A stretch of 64,000 nucleotides of DNA from Fodinicurvata sp. EGI_FJ10296. Lineage in GTDB: Bacteria; Pseudomonadota; Alphaproteobacteria; DSM-16000; Inquilinaceae. Positions 47,112-58,180 of this stretch are shown here, piece by piece. The notes below the pieces were generated by a model that searched no databases, was not told the origin of the DNA, and was given only the letters and a program-made list of their open reading frames with translations. Both the position numbers and the translations under genes were made by a program. Within the stretch, counting starts at the first letter, position 1. Each line of letters begins with the position of its first letter. The stretch lies in assembly GCF_040712075.1 (NCBI RefSeq), contig NZ_JBFCVL010000007.1, positions 62,001 to 126,000 of the forward strand, given 5' to 3'.

Positions 47112-47195
47112 CGCATTCCCCCAGGACTGCCGATAAAGTCCCGCGGCAGTCAAAAGAAACAAGAAAGCCTGACGAATTGGAAGGACGGCTGAACG

Positions 47196-47229
47196 AGAAA
47201 AGGGATAGCCCGGCGATCCGGACTATCCC
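47196..47229 (-). terminator. Rho-independent terminator of the alpha ribosomal operon
   Basis: A 12-pair stem on the reverse strand, 47229-47218 with 47213-47202, contains one G-T wobble and has a four-base ATCG loop. TTTT at 47201-47198 follows. It lies 29 bases after the rplQ stop and should end the S10-spc-alpha transcript. Confidence 0.85.
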
Positions 47230-47257
47230 CACCCGAAATCGAATACCAGAGCCTTGG

Positions 47258-47698
47258 TCAGGCTGCGGCGTCCTCGTCAGAGTCATCGCCTTCGTCGCCA
47301 GTCGGGCCGCTGTCTTTGCCCTTTGCGTCAATATCGCGATCGACCAACTCGATCACTGCCATTGGCGCTGCATCGCCATAGCGAAATCCCGCTTTCAGAA
47401 CCCGCGTATAGCCGCCGGGGCGGTTCGCATAGCGTGTGGCCAGACTTTCATCACCATCAAACAGTTTCCGGACCAGTACCTCGTCCTGAAGAATCGAAAG
47501 AACCTGCCGACGTTTATGAAGCCCGCCCTGTTTGGCGCTGGTGATCAGCTTTTCCACGAATGGACGCAGATCCTTTGCCTTCGGCAGAGTCGTCTTGATC
47601 TGCTCATGCTTCAGCAAGGCCACAGCCATGTTGGAAAACATCGCTTTGCGGTGACTACTCGTCCGGTTCAGTTTCCGGCCGCCGTTACGGTGCCTCAT
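47258..47698 (-). CDS. rplQ: 50S ribosomal protein L17
   Basis: The last gene of the alpha operon, 146 residues. The core [17 protein letters not shown] start and [15 protein letters not shown] motif are standard for L17, which sits near the polypeptide exit tunnel. A C-terminal acidic tail rich in Asp, Glu and Gly (about 125-146) extends past the core. The gap to rpoA is 190 bases; a terminator follows. Confidence 0.96.
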   Translation of the reverse strand: MRHRNGGRKLNRTSSHRKAMFSNMAVALLKHEQIKTTLPKAKDLRPFVEKLITSAKQGGLHKRRQVLSILQDEVLVRKLFDGDESLATRYANRPGGYTRVLKAGFRYGDAAPMAVIELVDRDIDAKGKDSGPTGDEGDDSDEDAAA

Positions 47699-47888
47699 CG
47701 TTCAACTCCCATACATCAACTGCGTCCCGCAGATTGCGGATTTCGGGCGCCGTCGCCTCTCCTCGAATTAAGTTCCGGTCATCAGTCTCAAATGACCTAC
47801 CCGACCATTACGAGGATAAAGCTCGCCGGCGGCGGGGCGACATGCCCCTTGCTCACCTACTGACCTCAGCAGATCCAACCTGCCAATC

Positions 47889-48920
47889 TCAATAAGGCTC
47901 TTCCAGTTTCTTGGCCAGATCCTCAATGTTATCCGGGGGCCAATTCGGAATATCCATTCCCAGGTGAAGCCCCATACCGGTCAACACTTCCTTGATCTCG
48001 TTCAATGACTTCCGACCAAAATTGGGTGTCCGAAGCATCTCCGCCTCGGTCTTCTGCACCAGATCGCCGATATAGACAATGTTGTCGTTTTTCAGGCAAT
48101 TGGCCGACCGCACAGAAAGTTCCAGTTCATCGACCTTCCGAAGAAGATTCTTGTTGAACGGAATTTCATCTCGGCTTTCTTCACGCCGGTCGTGCTGCGG
48201 TTCTTCGAAATTGACGAACAGCCGCAACTGGTCCTGCATTATCCGTGCAGCCAGTGCCACGCTGTCTTCCGGCGTAACCGCGCCATTGGTTTCCACCAGC
48301 AAAGACAACTTGTCGTAGTCCGTATTCTGCCCGACCCGCGTGTTGTCGACCTTGTAAGAGACCTTGCGCACGGGGCTGTAAAGCGCATCGATCGGAATCA
48401 GGCCGATCGGAGCGTCTTCTGGCCGGTTCTCCGAAGCCTGCACATACCCTTTGCCCAAACTGACGGTCATCTCGATATTCAACCGGCCACCGGCATCCAG
48501 ATTGCAAATGACAAGGGTCGGGTCCATAATCTCGATGTCTGGGCCGGTAATGATCTGGCCAGCCGTCACTGGTCCCGGGCCCTCCGCATGCAGCCGAATC
48601 CGCTTGGGACCCTCGGCGTGCATTCGCAGTGCCAGAGCTTTCACGTTCAAAACGATATCCGTCACATCCTCACGAACGCCAGGGATGGACGAGAATTCAT
48701 GAAGAACGCCATCGATCTGAATCGACGTCACTGCCGCACCTTGAAGTGACGACAACAGGATGCGGCGCAACGCATTGCCGAGCGTCAGACCGAATCCCCT
48801 CTCAAGCGGCTCAGCGACGACAGTTGCGACGCGTTGCGGATCGGAACCGGAGCGGATATCCAGTTTCTCCGGCTTGATCAACTCTTGCCAATTTTTTGCT
48901 AAAGCCACGTTCGTCCTCAT
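47889..48920 (-). CDS. rpoA: RNA polymerase alpha subunit
   Basis: A 343-residue subunit that nucleates the core enzyme. The N-terminal domain (about 1-235) has the [11 protein letters not shown] assembly motif. The C-terminal domain with [18 protein letters not shown] and GRKSLNEI contacts UP elements and activators. The ATG at 48920 is preferred over 48932, since an AGGCGAG precedes it and both begin near the usual KNWQELIKP. It follows rpsK after a 225-base gap and precedes rplQ. Confidence 0.96.
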   Translation of the reverse strand: MRTNVALAKNWQELIKPEKLDIRSGSDPQRVATVVAEPLERGFGLTLGNALRRILLSSLQGAAVTSIQIDGVLHEFSSIPGVREDVTDIVLNVKALALRMHAEGPKRIRLHAEGPGPVTAGQIITGPDIEIMDPTLVICNLDAGGRLNIEMTVSLGKGYVQASENRPEDAPIGLIPIDALYSPVRKVSYKVDNTRVGQNTDYDKLSLLVETNGAVTPEDSVALAARIMQDQLRLFVNFEEPQHDRREESRDEIPFNKNLLRKVDELELSVRSANCLKNDNIVYIGDLVQKTEAEMLRTPNFGRKSLNEIKEVLTGMGLHLGMDIPNWPPDNIEDLAKKLEEPY

Positions 48921-49145
48921 CTCGCCTAACATGCCGCGCCAACCCCCGTGAACCGCAGTATCCGTCCGACCGGGTATACTCCCGCAAAATCGACAACTGA
49001 CCGGAATTCACGACGATCGTCGCCCCAAAGCCAAAAGGCCGACAACGGGCGCAATCCCGTCGCCGGCGTCCGATCCCATCCGTCTCGCCCCATGGCGATG
49101 TGAAGCGATATCTCGGATCGGTGGCCGATGGTTCGTATTCGTCGA

Positions 49146-49541
49146 CTAGACCCGACGCTTCTTCCGAGGCCGAACACCATTATGCGGGATCGGCGTCACG
49201 TCCCTGATCTGAGTCACCTGAAACCCGACGGCTTGCAGCGCCCGCAAGGCACTTTCCCGCCCGGAACCAGGACCCTTCACTGTGACATCCAGAACCTTCA
49301 TGCCGTGTTCCTGGGCCTTCCGACCGGCATCTTCCGCGGCCATCTGGGCGGCATAAGGTGTCGACTTCCGTGACCCTTTGAAACCCATTCCGCCTGCGGA
49401 CGACCACGAAATGGTATTTCCCTGGGCGTCGGATATGGTGATCATCGTATTATTGAAGGTGGCGCTTACATGCGCGACACCCGACGTAATGTTCTTCCGT
49501 TCCCGTCGACGAAGACGGGTGCTGGCTGCTGGCTTGGCCAT
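49146..49541 (-). CDS. rpsK: 30S ribosomal protein S11
   Basis: A 131-residue protein of the 30S platform. Family signs are [16 protein letters not shown], the [10 protein letters not shown] stretch and a basic C terminus ([11 protein letters not shown]). It lies 21 bases after rpsM in the alpha operon. Confidence 0.97.
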   Translation of the reverse strand: MAKPAASTRLRRRERKNITSGVAHVSATFNNTMITISDAQGNTISWSSAGGMGFKGSRKSTPYAAQMAAEDAGRKAQEHGMKVLDVTVKGPGSGRESALRALQAVGFQVTQIRDVTPIPHNGVRPRKKRRV

Positions 49542-49562
49542 GACCTGAGCGTCCTTCTGACT

Positions 49563-49931
49563 TTACTTCTTCTTACCGGCGATCGGCTTCGCGGGACCCT
49601 TGCGGGTACGCGCATTGGTATGCGTCCGCTGCCCGCGAACGGGTAGGCCGCGACGGTGCCGCAAACCACGATAGCAGGCCATGTCCATCAACCGCTTGAT
49701 GTTCATCGCCACTTCCCGCCGAAGGTCCCCTTCGACACGATGATCGCTGTCGATCGTCTCGCGAATGCGGACCAACTCGTCTTCGGTCAGTTCCGAAACC
49801 CGGCGTTCGCTCGGAATAGACAGAGCGCTGCAGATCTTGTCGGCCGTTGTGCGGCCTATCCCGTGTATGTAAGTTAGTGCAACGACCACCCGTTTTTGGG
49901 TGGGAATGTTGACGCCAGCAATACGTGCCAC
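49563..49931 (-). CDS. rpsM: 30S ribosomal protein S13
   Basis: A 122-residue head protein that bridges the subunits. It begins at GTG 49931 with ARIAGVNIP, the universal S13 start, and has AGGAG about six bases upstream; the frame is open further upstream but not S13-like. [11 protein letters not shown] and [16 protein letters not shown](H)TNARTRKG motifs are intact. The 295-base gap to adk upstream could contain the alpha-operon promoter. Confidence 0.96.
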   Translation of the reverse strand: MARIAGVNIPTQKRVVVALTYIHGIGRTTADKICSALSIPSERRVSELTEDELVRIRETIDSDHRVEGDLRREVAMNIKRLMDMACYRGLRHRRGLPVRGQRTHTNARTRKGPAKPIAGKKK

Positions 49932-50226
49932 GCCGTTTCTCCTATGCTCGTGACCACCTTCGGAAGCCCCGCTGCCTTGATTACAGAAGCAATCAATGGC
50001 CTGCGCTTCCGGGTTTGTCGTCTTATTGGAATCGATATCGACCACTCGCAGCCTGAATGGGGGCGCAGGCGGGGCCTAATGGCGCCCATTCCTCCACACC
50101 CGGGCCCGAGAAGTTGGCGGAGTATAGCGGCACTCTGCGGCGAGTCAACCATACCAATCGCGACGCTGTTCGGAGCCCTATGGTCAATGAATAACAACCC
50201 GCAATCGTTACATATCGTCACCGACG

Positions 50227-50886
50227 TTAAGCAAGTTTCTCCTGAGGGAGGCAGGCGACGATCTGCGAGAACACCTCGTCCATCGAAGCCATGCCATCTA
50301 CCGCCTTGAGAAGTCCTCGCTCTTGATAATAGGGAAGAATGGGTGCCGTCTGATCATGAAAGAGCTGAAGCCGTGCTCGAACGGTCTCTTCGGTATCGTC
50401 TGCTCGACGATCGAACTTCGTACCGCCACAAACGTCACAAACGCCTTCGACCTTGGGGCGATGGAAGAAATCATTGTAGCCCGCGCCGCAGGAAGCGCAG
50501 GTAAACCGGCCAATGACCCGTTTCACGAGGGCTTCATCATCCACAGCCATTTGAATCACGGCATCCAACATCAGCCCTTTGCGGGCCAACATTGCATCGA
50601 GACTTTCCGCCTGCGCAACGGTCCGCGGAAAACCGTCAAGGATAAACCCGTTGCGACAATCCGGCTGGTCGATTCGATCGGCAATCATCCTGACCATGAT
50701 TTCATCAGAAACCAGTTCGCCAGCATCCATAACCGCCTTGGCCTTCAGGCCAACCTCGGTTCCTTCGCGGACGGCCGAACGCAACATGTCGCCGGTCGAT
50801 AACTGCTTTAAGCCAAAAGCCGTTTCGAGCCGTTTAGCCTGCGTTCCCTTGCCCGCTCCAGGTGGGCCCAGAAGGATAAGGTTCAT
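50227..50886 (-). CDS. adk: Adenylate kinase (zinc-LID type)
   Basis: A 219-residue enzyme that interconverts AMP and ATP with two ADP. The P-loop is GPPGAGKGT and FILDGFPRT is the AMP-side motif. Four Cys (CASC then CDVC, about 130-153) show a zinc-binding LID domain. Its ATG overlaps the secY stop by one base (TAATG). Confidence 0.97.
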   Translation of the reverse strand: MNLILLGPPGAGKGTQAKRLETAFGLKQLSTGDMLRSAVREGTEVGLKAKAVMDAGELVSDEIMVRMIADRIDQPDCRNGFILDGFPRTVAQAESLDAMLARKGLMLDAVIQMAVDDEALVKRVIGRFTCASCGAGYNDFFHRPKVEGVCDVCGGTKFDRRADDTEETVRARLQLFHDQTAPILPYYQERGLLKAVDGMASMDEVFSQIVACLPQEKLA

Positions 50887-52232
50887 TAGCGTCTCCCTCG
50901 TAACTTCGCCTTCTTGATCAGACCCTCATACTGATGCGCCATCAAGTGCGAATGAATCTGCGCGACAGTGTCCATCGTCACAGTGACGATAATCAAGAGG
51001 CTTGTTCCTCCAAAATAAAACGGTATCGAATATTGCGAGATCAAAATTTCCGGAAGGAGGCATACCAAAGCAAGATACAGCGCTCCAACCGTCGTCAGTC
51101 TCGTCAACACATAATCGATATAAGCGGCGGTATTTTTGCCCGGTCGGATCCCGGGGATAAACCCTCCATACTTTCGAAGGTTCTCCGCGGTTTCTTCGGG
51201 ATTGAAGACAATGGCCGTATAAAAGAAGCAGAAGAAAATGATCAGCGCCATGTACAGGGCTATGAACAACGGCTGACCGTGCTCCAGAGACGCAGCGATC
51301 GGCTGGACCCAGCCGCCGGCCGCATCGGCGCCCGAAAAGCCAATCAGCGTCGCCGGTAACAGCAGGAGCGCCGACGCGAAAATCGGCGGAATGACGCCTG
51401 CAGTATTCAGTTTCAGCGGCAGATGGCTGCTTTCACCGCCAAACATCCGGTTGCCAACCTGCCGCTTCGGATACTGGACAATCAGACGTCGCTGTGCGCG
51501 TTCCATGAACACAATGAACGTAATAACAGCCACAACCATCACCAGCATGAACATTATGAACAGCGTGGACAGCGCACCGGTACGGCCAAGCTCCAGCGTA
51601 CTCACCAGTGCTCTCGGCAACTCCGCGACGATCCCGGCAAAGATGATAAGCGAGATGCCGTTTCCAACACCTCGGCTGGTGATCTGCTCACCCAGCCACA
51701 TCAGGAAGACGGTACCCCCGACAATGGTAATGACCGTCGTAAGACGGAAATACCATCCGGGATCGATCACGGCCGACGCCCCTGTTGCGGCCCCCATTCC
51801 TTCCATACCGACCGCCAGGCCATATGCCTGAACCGTCGCCAGCGCCACAGTCCCGTACCGGGTGTACTGGTTGATCTTCTTCCGACCGCTTTCACCCTCC
51901 TTCTTGAGCTGCTCGAGCGTCGGGTTCACGGCAGTCATCAATTGCATAATAATGGATGCAGAAATATACGGCATAATATTAAGTGCAAAGATCGACATCC
52001 GCCCCAGCGCGCCACCGGCAAACATGTCGAGCATGCCCAGAATGCCGCCCGCTTGAGCGCTGAAGAGCTGATCCAGAGCGACCGGATCGATTCCGGGTAT
52101 CGGCACATAGGTCCCGAAGCGGTATATGATCAACACGCCTAGCGTGAACCATATCCTCTTTTTGAGTTCGGTTGCCTTTGCAATGGCACCGAAGTTCAAA
52201 TTGGACGCCAACTGTTCAGCGGCTGATGCCAT
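50886..52232 (-). CDS. secY: Protein translocase subunit SecY
   Basis: A 448-residue channel with ten predicted membrane helices. Characteristic features are TYVPIPGID in the first periplasmic region, the GGALGRMSIFALNIMPYISASIIMQL segment with the plug region, and FVGGIVAELPR-like helices; the C terminus is basic (KKAKLRGRR). It lies between rplO and adk. Confidence 0.97.
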   Translation of the reverse strand: MASAAEQLASNLNFGAIAKATELKKRIWFTLGVLIIYRFGTYVPIPGIDPVALDQLFSAQAGGILGMLDMFAGGALGRMSIFALNIMPYISASIIMQLMTAVNPTLEQLKKEGESGRKKINQYTRYGTVALATVQAYGLAVGMEGMGAATGASAVIDPGWYFRLTTVITIVGGTVFLMWLGEQITSRGVGNGISLIIFAGIVAELPRALVSTLELGRTGALSTLFIMFMLVMVVAVITFIVFMERAQRRLIVQYPKRQVGNRMFGGESSHLPLKLNTAGVIPPIFASALLLLPATLIGFSGADAAGGWVQPIAASLEHGQPLFIALYMALIIFFCFFYTAIVFNPEETAENLRKYGGFIPGIRPGKNTAAYIDYVLTRLTTVGALYLALVCLLPEILISQYSIPFYFGGTSLLIIVTVTMDTVAQIHSHLMAHQYEGLIKKAKLRGRR

Positions 52233-52317
52233 GATGACCTCTAGTCCTTAACGCGGCAAGGCCGGAACACGAACGATCCGGCCTTGCCAATTCCAACCGT
52301 TGCCAGGTTCGACACCG

Positions 52318-52812
52318 TCACTCGGCAACTGAATCGATTTTCTTCGACACAGCAGTGACAGTTACCGCACCACCCGCCTTCTCGACGGCTTCGATGGCGC
52401 CTTTGGAAGCACCGTCCGCCGAAATGGTAATCTTGCTTGTAACTTCACCTTTCGCCAGCAGACGAAAAGCAACTTCCTTCGGGCGAAGAAGTCCGGCGGC
52501 CTGAAGAGCTTCGACGTCCACGGTCTTTGAAGCGTCGAGTCGACCTGCATCCAGCGCTTTTTGAATCGAGCCCAGATTAACGATCGGATACCGGCGGGAA
52601 AAATTCGCATTGTTGAAGCCGCGTTTCGGCAGACGCCTGTAGATCGGCATCTGGCCGCCTTCGAAGCCGCTCATTGCGACACCGGACCGCGACTTTTGTC
52701 CCTTGACGCCACGCCCGCCGGTCTTGCCCTTGCCGGAACCGATACCTCGGCCGACGCGGATCCGGTCACGAGTAGCACCCGGATTGTCCCGGAGTTCGTT
52801 CAACTTTACCAT
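52318..52812 (-). CDS. rplO: 50S ribosomal protein L15
   Basis: A 164-residue protein. The N terminus is the usual glycine- and lysine-rich extension ([26 protein letters not shown]), followed by a globular C-terminal domain. It is a late assembly factor of 23S rRNA. It lies 25 bases downstream of rpmD. Confidence 0.96.
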   Translation of the reverse strand: MVKLNELRDNPGATRDRIRVGRGIGSGKGKTGGRGVKGQKSRSGVAMSGFEGGQMPIYRRLPKRGFNNANFSRRYPIVNLGSIQKALDAGRLDASKTVDVEALQAAGLLRPKEVAFRLLAKGEVTSKITISADGASKGAIEAVEKAGGAVTVTAVSKKIDSVAE

Positions 52813-52837
52813 TTTCAGTCTCCTGTCGCCGATCCGC

Positions 52838-53035
52838 TTAAATAGCGGATTCGACTCGCACCAAGTGCTTCACCTTTTCGATCATCCCTCGAACCGCCGG
52901 CGTATCTTCCAGTTCACGGGTTCTCTGCAACTTATTGAGGCCGAGACCGATCAAGGTTTCGCGCTGATCCTTGCGCCTGCCAATCGGGCTACCGGTCTGC
53001 GTCACCACCACGGTGCCGACGGATTTATCACCCAT
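52838..53035 (-). CDS. rpmD: 50S ribosomal protein L30
   Basis: A 65-residue protein with the typical [25 protein letters not shown] motif. The ATG at 53035 lies inside the end of rpsE (8-base overlap) and is preceded by GGAGG, which decides this start. Confidence 0.96.
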   Translation of the reverse strand: MGDKSVGTVVVTQTGSPIGRRKDQRETLIGLGLNKLQRTRELEDTPAVRGMIEKVKHLVRVESAI

Positions 53036-53609
53036 TGCTCGCCTCCGCAGCAACAGCATCGCCGCCTGGTTGCGGCTCCCGCTTGCCGATGATTTCACTG
53101 ACCCGCTTGCTACGGCGAGCCGCTACCATTCGAGGGCCCTCAATCGCTTTAAGCGCCTCGAAAGTGGCCTTTATCATGTTGTGCGGGTTAGACGATCCAA
53201 GTGATTTCGCAACGACATCGTGAACGCCGAGCGCTTCGAAGATCGCACGCATCGGCCCACCCGCGATCACGCCGGTGCCCTGTGGCGCCGATCGAAGAAC
53301 GACGTCTCCGGCACCAAACTGCCCCACCATATCATGGTGGAGTGTCCTGCCCTCGCGCAGCGGGACGCGAATCATGCTGCGCTTCGCCTGTTCGGTCGCC
53401 TTGCGGATGGCCTCCGGTACTTCCCGGGCCTTGCCCGATCCGTACCCGACGCGACCGCGCCCGTCACCGGCGACAACCAGAGCAGCGAAACCAAATCTGC
53501 GACCGCCCTTGACCACCTTTGCCACGCGATTGATGTGCACCAGCTTTTCGATGAGCTCGGCATCATCACGGTCGCGGGAATCTCTGTCTTGTCTTGGGTT
53601 GCGTGCCAT
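53028..53609 (-). CDS. rpsE: 30S ribosomal protein S5
   Basis: A 193-residue protein important for decoding accuracy. The S5 dsRBD-like motif [11 protein letters not shown] and the [17 protein letters not shown] region are intact, followed by the C-terminal domain with [10 protein letters not shown]. An acidic/Arg-rich N terminus precedes it. It overlaps rpmD. Confidence 0.97.
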   Translation of the reverse strand: MARNPRQDRDSRDRDDAELIEKLVHINRVAKVVKGGRRFGFAALVVAGDGRGRVGYGSGKAREVPEAIRKATEQAKRSMIRVPLREGRTLHHDMVGQFGAGDVVLRSAPQGTGVIAGGPMRAIFEALGVHDVVAKSLGSSNPHNMIKATFEALKAIEGPRMVAARRSKRVSEIIGKREPQPGGDAVAAEASNG

Positions 53610-53624
53610 GCGCCCAAGCCCTCC

Positions 53625-53987
53625 CTAAAAGTCCAGACCGGCGTCGCGCGCGGCATCTGCCAGCGCCTTCACCCGGCCGTGATAAATGTAACCGCCTCGG
53701 TCAAAAACAACCTGCTTGACGCCCGCCGCCGTCGCCCGTTCGGCAACGAGTTTGCCGACCGCTGTCGCAGCGTCCTTGTCGGAACCACGCGTCAGCGCTT
53801 CCCGCAAATCCTTATCCAGAGACGATGCCGCCGCAACGGTGCGGCCATGAACATCGTCGATAACCTGGGCATAAATCTGCTTGTTTGACCGAAAAACCGA
53901 AAGCCTCGGACGATCGCTTCTTTTCCGTGCAAGCTTGGCGCGTTGCCGCATCCTTCGCCGCAGGACCAACTCCCTTGAACTTAGCAT
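53625..53987 (-). CDS. rplR: 50S ribosomal protein L18
   Basis: A 120-residue 5S rRNA-binding protein. Motifs are [20 protein letters not shown] and a C-terminal [24 protein letters not shown]. The spacing to rplF and rpsE is short (12 and 15 bases). Confidence 0.97.
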   Translation of the reverse strand: MLSSRELVLRRRMRQRAKLARKRSDRPRLSVFRSNKQIYAQVIDDVHGRTVAAASSLDKDLREALTRGSDKDAATAVGKLVAERATAAGVKQVVFDRGGYIYHGRVKALADAARDAGLDF

Positions 53988-53999
53988 GACAACGGCCCC

Positions 54000-54533
54000 C
54001 TACTTCTTCTTGCCTTCTTTGCGGAGAATCCGCTCATTGCCGTATCGGACACCCTTACCCTTGAAGGGCTCCGGCGGACGTTTGGCGCGGATTTCCGAGG
54101 CAACCTGACCAACAACCTGCTTATCGGCGCCACTGATGGCCACTGACGTCGGCTTCTCACAGGCAATCTTGATGCCTTCGGGAATCGGATAGCGAACCTC
54201 ATGGCTATAGCCGAGGTTCAGAACCAGATCCTTGCCTTGGACAGCTGCACGATAACCGACGCCGGTGATCTCGAGCGTCTTCGTGAATCCCGTATCCACG
54301 CCCGTGACGATATTCGCAATGCGCGACCTACTGGTCGCCCACATCGTCTTGGCCTTCTTGGAGGACTCCCGCGGCTCGACGACGATCAGATCGTCCTCTC
54401 TCTTGATCGACACGTCATCCGTCAAATCGACGCTCAACATGCCGAGCTTACCCTTCGCCGATACAGACAGGCCGTCGATTGTTACTTCGACACCTGCCGG
54501 GACCTTAATGGGATGCTTACCAATTCGCGACAT
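54000..54533 (-). CDS. rplF: 50S ribosomal protein L6
   Basis: A 177-residue protein near the sarcin-ricin loop. It has two similar domains; the second carries GYSHEVRYPIPEGI and the C-terminal signature RPPEPFKGKGVRYGNE. Spc-operon gene after rpsH. Confidence 0.97.
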   Translation of the reverse strand: MSRIGKHPIKVPAGVEVTIDGLSVSAKGKLGMLSVDLTDDVSIKREDDLIVVEPRESSKKAKTMWATSRSRIANIVTGVDTGFTKTLEITGVGYRAAVQGKDLVLNLGYSHEVRYPIPEGIKIACEKPTSVAISGADKQVVGQVASEIRAKRPPEPFKGKGVRYGNERILRKEGKKK

Positions 54534-54545
54534 CCGGCACCCCCC

Positions 54546-54944
54546 TTAGAATACCTCGCAGAGAATCTCGCCGCCAACATTGGCAGCGCGAGCCTCTGCG
54601 TCGGACATGACACCCCGTGGGGTGGATACGACAGCAACGCCTAGGCCGTTGTAAACCTTCGGCAGTTCCTTGATCTTCTTGTACACACGTCGGCCTGGCT
54701 TGGAAACGCGGCCAATCCGCCGGATCACTGCTGTACCGTCATGATACTTCAATTCCACCGTCAGCGTACGGACGCCTGCCCGTTCCGCCGTCTCCGAATA
54801 CCCACGAATAAAACCTTCACGCTTCAGAACTTCGAGCACGTTCCTGCGAAGCTTTGATGAAGGGCTTGCTACGGTCGTCTTGCCGGCCCGTTGTCCATTG
54901 CGGATTCGGGTCAGCAGATCGCCCAAAGGATCGCTGAGCTGCAT
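54546..54944 (-). CDS. rpsH: 30S ribosomal protein S8
   Basis: A 132-residue 16S rRNA-binding protein that represses the spc operon in E. coli. It starts DPLGDLLTRIRNGQ and ends with the STPRGVMSDAEAR signature. Confidence 0.97.
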   Translation of the reverse strand: MQLSDPLGDLLTRIRNGQRAGKTTVASPSSKLRRNVLEVLKREGFIRGYSETAERAGVRTLTVELKYHDGTAVIRRIGRVSKPGRRVYKKIKELPKVYNGLGVAVVSTPRGVMSDAEARAANVGGEILCEVF

Positions 54945-54959
54945 TCTACCGGCCCTCCT

Positions 54960-55265
54960 CTACCAACTGGCCTTGACCATACCGGGTATCTTGCCATCAG
55001 ATGCAAGTTCCCGAAGCGCAATTCGGCTCACCCGAAAGCGCCTGTAAAAGCCCTTTGGCCGACCCGTGACTTCGCACCGGTTATGCACGCGCGTTGCAGA
55101 ACTGTTCCGTGGCATCTCCGCCAGTTTCAAACTGGCAGCGAACCGCTCTTCCGGTGGCAGCTTTTTGTCCTCTGCAATCTCTTTCAGCCGACTACGTTTG
55201 GCAGCATATCGCTTCACCATTCGTTCGACTTTCTTGTTCCGCTCAACGGCAGATTTCTTGGCCAT
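54960..55265 (-). CDS. rpsN: 30S ribosomal protein S14 (zinc-free form)
   Basis: A 101-residue S14 of the long form without CxxC pairs. The C-terminal [26 protein letters not shown] motif is intact. It lies between rplE and rpsH in the usual order. Confidence 0.97.
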   Translation of the reverse strand: MAKKSAVERNKKVERMVKRYAAKRSRLKEIAEDKKLPPEERFAASLKLAEMPRNSSATRVHNRCEVTGRPKGFYRRFRVSRIALRELASDGKIPGMVKASW

Positions 55266-55281
55266 TACGTCTCTCCGGCAC

Positions 55282-55821
55282 TCAGTTGACGAACGGGAAG
55301 TCGAACTTCTTCAGAAGCGATCGCGCTTCCGCATCGGTCTTCGCCGTCGTTACGATGATGATGTCCATCCCGCGTACATCGTCGACTTTGTCATAGTCGA
55401 TTTCGGGAAAGACGATCTGTTCCCTGATGCCCAGAGAATAGTTACCGCGACCATCGAAACTGGTCGGTCTCAGACCTCGAAAATCGCGCTGCCGAGGCAG
55501 GGCGATCGTAACCAGCCGATCAAGAAATTCGTACATCCGGTCACGGCGCAAAGTTACCTTTGCCCCGATCGGCATACCCTCGCGCAACTTGAACGTCGCA
55601 ACAGAGCGTTTCGCTTTTGTGATGAGCGGCTTCTGTCCGGAAATCGCTGTAAGTTCGGATACCGCGACGTTCATCTTTTTGCTGTCGGCGGCAGCTTCGC
55701 CAACGCCCATATTGATCACGATCTTATCGAGCCGCGGCACTTCCATGGGGTTCTTGTAGTCGAACTCCTTGAGCAGATCCGGCACGATCTCGCTTCGAAA
55801 TTTGTCCTTGAGCCTTGCCAT
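55282..55821 (-). CDS. rplE: 50S ribosomal protein L5
   Basis: A 179-residue 5S rRNA-binding protein. [10 protein letters not shown] and [16 protein letters not shown] are typical. ATG 55821 is chosen since GAGG precedes it; a GTG three codons earlier overlaps the rplX stop. Confidence 0.96.
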   Translation of the reverse strand: MARLKDKFRSEIVPDLLKEFDYKNPMEVPRLDKIVINMGVGEAAADSKKMNVAVSELTAISGQKPLITKAKRSVATFKLREGMPIGAKVTLRRDRMYEFLDRLVTIALPRQRDFRGLRPTSFDGRGNYSLGIREQIVFPEIDYDKVDDVRGMDIIIVTTAKTDAEARSLLKKFDFPFVN

Positions 55822-55826
55822 GATCC

Positions 55827-56165
55827 TCACCGATCAATCATTTCGCCGGACACTTTCGCAAATCGAACTTTGCGACCGTCCTCGAGGGTCTTGTATCCAA
55901 CGCGCGTCGGCTGATCCGTCTTCGGATCAATATGCGCGACGTTCGATACGTGAATCGTCGCTTCCTTCTCGACGATTCCCCCTTGACTGCTCGGACTTGG
56001 ACGGGTGTGGCGCTTAACCATATTCACGCCCTGAACGACAAGCCTTTCGTCCTTGGGCAGAACCTTGAGGACATCACCGCGCTTGCCCTTGTCGCGACCG
56101 GCCAGAACGACAACCTTGTCGCCCTTTTTGATCTTGAATTTCACCTTCGTGTCATCCTGCTTCAT
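55827..56165 (-). CDS. rplX: 50S ribosomal protein L24
   Basis: A 112-residue assembly initiator. The KOW motif is [20 protein letters not shown], followed by [14 protein letters not shown] 56165 overlaps the rplN stop (TGATG); GTG 56168 is an alternative. Confidence 0.96.
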   Translation of the reverse strand: MKQDDTKVKFKIKKGDKVVVLAGRDKGKRGDVLKVLPKDERLVVQGVNMVKRHTRPSPSSQGGIVEKEATIHVSNVAHIDPKTDQPTRVGYKTLEDGRKVRFAKVSGEMIDR

Positions 56166-56533
56166 CACAGCACCTCGGGCGCCAGCGAAATGATCTTCAT
56201 GAACTTCTTGGCCCGAAGCTCGCGAGTCACCGGTCCGAAGATACGGGTGCCGATAGGTTCATTCTGCTTGTTCAGCAGAACGGCTGAATTGGTATCGAAC
56301 CGGATGGTCGATCCGTCCGAACGAAGCAGTTCCTTGGCAGTGCGAACGATGACGGCACGGTGGACGTCACCCTTCTTCACCCGGCCCCGCGGAATGGCAT
56401 CCTTCACAGAAACGATGATAACATCGCCGATGCCTGCCGACTTCCGCTTGGACCCGCCAAGAACCTTGATGCACTGCACCCTGCGCGCGCCGGAATTATC
56501 GGCCACTTCCAGGTTCGTCTGCATCTGGATCAT
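56165..56533 (-). CDS. rplN: 50S ribosomal protein L14
   Basis: A 122-residue intersubunit protein starting [18 protein letters not shown], with the [14 protein letters not shown] motif. It opens the spc gene order and overlaps rplX. Confidence 0.98.
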   Translation of the reverse strand: MIQMQTNLEVADNSGARRVQCIKVLGGSKRKSAGIGDVIIVSVKDAIPRGRVKKGDVHRAVIVRTAKELLRSDGSTIRFDTNSAVLLNKQNEPIGTRIFGPVTRELRAKKFMKIISLAPEVL

Positions 56534-56556
56534 GAATTATGGCTCCTCAAAAACAA

Positions 56557-56814
56557 TCAGGCGCCGACGGATTCGGCACTCTGCCGACCCGAAACGACTG
56601 CCCACTTCTTACTCTTGGAAACAGGTGCACATTCGATAATCGACACCTCGTCGCCAACCTTACACGAATTGGTTTCATCATGCGCGTGAAACTTCTTACT
56701 GCGCTTAATGAACTTCTTATACACCGGGTGCATGATCCGACGCTCGACAGAGACGGTGACCGTCTTGTCCATCTTATCAGATACAACTTTCCCAGTCAGG
56801 ACGCGCCTTGGCAT
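56557..56814 (-). CDS. rpsQ: 30S ribosomal protein S17
   Basis: An 85-residue early 16S-binding protein. The OB-fold core has [19 protein letters not shown] and [18 protein letters not shown]. It lies 12 bases after rpmC. Confidence 0.97.
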   Translation of the reverse strand: MPRRVLTGKVVSDKMDKTVTVSVERRIMHPVYKKFIKRSKKFHAHDETNSCKVGDEVSIIECAPVSKSKKWAVVSGRQSAESVGA

Positions 56815-56826
56815 GTCTTATCCCCT

Positions 56827-57033
56827 TTAGCTCGCCGCGGCGACAGCCCGGCCACGCTCGTCCAACAGCGTTTTGATCCGGGCAATGTCACGGCGAATGA
56901 CACGGACACGCGCCGTATTTTCCATCTGACCGGACGCCTTCTGGAACCGCAGATTGAATTGCTCTTTCTTGAGCGCGACCAACTGATCGTTCAATTCGTC
57001 CTCGCTCTTCGTCCGAAGATCACTGGCCTTCAT
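56827..57033 (-). CDS. rpmC: 50S ribosomal protein L29
   Basis: A 68-residue two-helix protein at the exit tunnel, docking site for SRP and trigger factor. [19 protein letters not shown] is the family motif. ATG 57033 overlaps the rplP stop (TGATG). Confidence 0.96.
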   Translation of the reverse strand: MKASDLRTKSEDELNDQLVALKKEQFNLRFQKASGQMENTARVRVIRRDIARIKTLLDERGRAVAAAS

Positions 57034-57455
57034 CACTCGACCTCCTCACCCAGTCGAGCAACGAACCGCGTATCAACCGGAAGCTTCGACGACGCTAATG
57101 CGAAGGCTTCCTTGGCGAGCACGCCAGGCACGCCGTCCAGCTCGAACATCACTCGACCCGGCTTAACACGGCACATCCAGTATTCTGGACTGCCCTTCCC
57201 CTTACCCATACGAACTTCGGCCGGTTTCTGCGAAACCGGGACATCCGGGAATATACGGATCCACACTCGACCTTGGCGTCGGATGTGACGGGTTATGGCC
57301 CGTCGCGCCGCCTCGATCTGACGTGCGGTCACGCGCCCGGGAGAGACGGCCCTGAGCCCGAAAGCTCCGAAATTCAGGTCCGTACCCCCCTTGGCGACGC
57401 CCTTGACCCGTCCCTTGTGCGCCTTCCGAAACTTGGTGCGCTTTGGACTCAGCAT
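57033..57455 (-). CDS. rplP: 50S ribosomal protein L16
   Basis: A 140-residue protein near the A site. It starts [16 protein letters not shown] and has [16 protein letters not shown] and [13 protein letters not shown], all standard. Confidence 0.98.
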   Translation of the reverse strand: MLSPKRTKFRKAHKGRVKGVAKGGTDLNFGAFGLRAVSPGRVTARQIEAARRAITRHIRRQGRVWIRIFPDVPVSQKPAEVRMGKGKGSPEYWMCRVKPGRVMFELDGVPGVLAKEAFALASSKLPVDTRFVARLGEEVE

Positions 57456-57492
57456 CGTCGTTTCCTCTTATGCAATCGGCGTAGACGCCGCC

Positions 57493-58179
57493 TCAGTTGC
57501 TACGGCCGCCGCTATTCTGATCGGTAAGCCGTTTGTCCTGGGCCATGGGATCGTGGGCCATGATTTCGCCCTTGAAGACCCAGACCTTGACCCCACACGT
57601 CCCGTATGTCGTTTTCGCCGTCGCTGTGCCATAGTCAATTTCGGCACGAAGCGTGTGCAACGGAACACGCCCTTCGCGATACCATTCGGTCCGGGCGATT
57701 TCAGCGCCGCCGAGACGACCGCCGCAATTAATCCGGATACCAAGCGCACCGAGCCGCATTGCGTTCTGAACCGCGCGTTTCATGGCACGCCTGAATGCCA
57801 CTCGCCGCTCAAGCTGGTTCGAGATGTTCTCGGCGATCAGCCGTGCGTCGATCTCCGGCTTGCGGATCTCAACGATGTTCAGCGACACATCCGAACCGAT
57901 CATCTTCGACAGTTCCAGGCGGAGCCGCTCGATGTCAGCCCCCTTCTTGCCGATGATGACGCCGGGGCGAGCGGTATGAATTGTCACCCTTGCGCGCTTG
58001 GCTGGCCGTTCTATCACGATGCGGCTGACACCCGCTTGGGCGACCCGCTTGTGCAGAAACTCGCGAATAGCACGATCTTCATGCAGCAGCTTGGCATAGT
58101 CACGGTCAGCGTACCAACGCGAATCCCACGTACGGTTGATGCCGAGTCGAAGACCAACCGGGTTGATTTTCTGTCCCAT
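57493..58179 (-). CDS. rpsC: 30S ribosomal protein S3
   Basis: A 228-residue protein at the mRNA entry channel. It starts [13 protein letters not shown] at ATG 58179, with a KH domain ([14 protein letters not shown]) and a C-terminal [14 protein letters not shown] domain. It begins one base after the rplV stop. Confidence 0.97.
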   Translation of the reverse strand: MGQKINPVGLRLGINRTWDSRWYADRDYAKLLHEDRAIREFLHKRVAQAGVSRIVIERPAKRARVTIHTARPGVIIGKKGADIERLRLELSKMIGSDVSLNIVEIRKPEIDARLIAENISNQLERRVAFRRAMKRAVQNAMRLGALGIRINCGGRLGGAEIARTEWYREGRVPLHTLRAEIDYGTATAKTTYGTCGVKVWVFKGEIMAHDPMAQDKRLTDQNSGGRSN

Positions 58180-58180
58180 A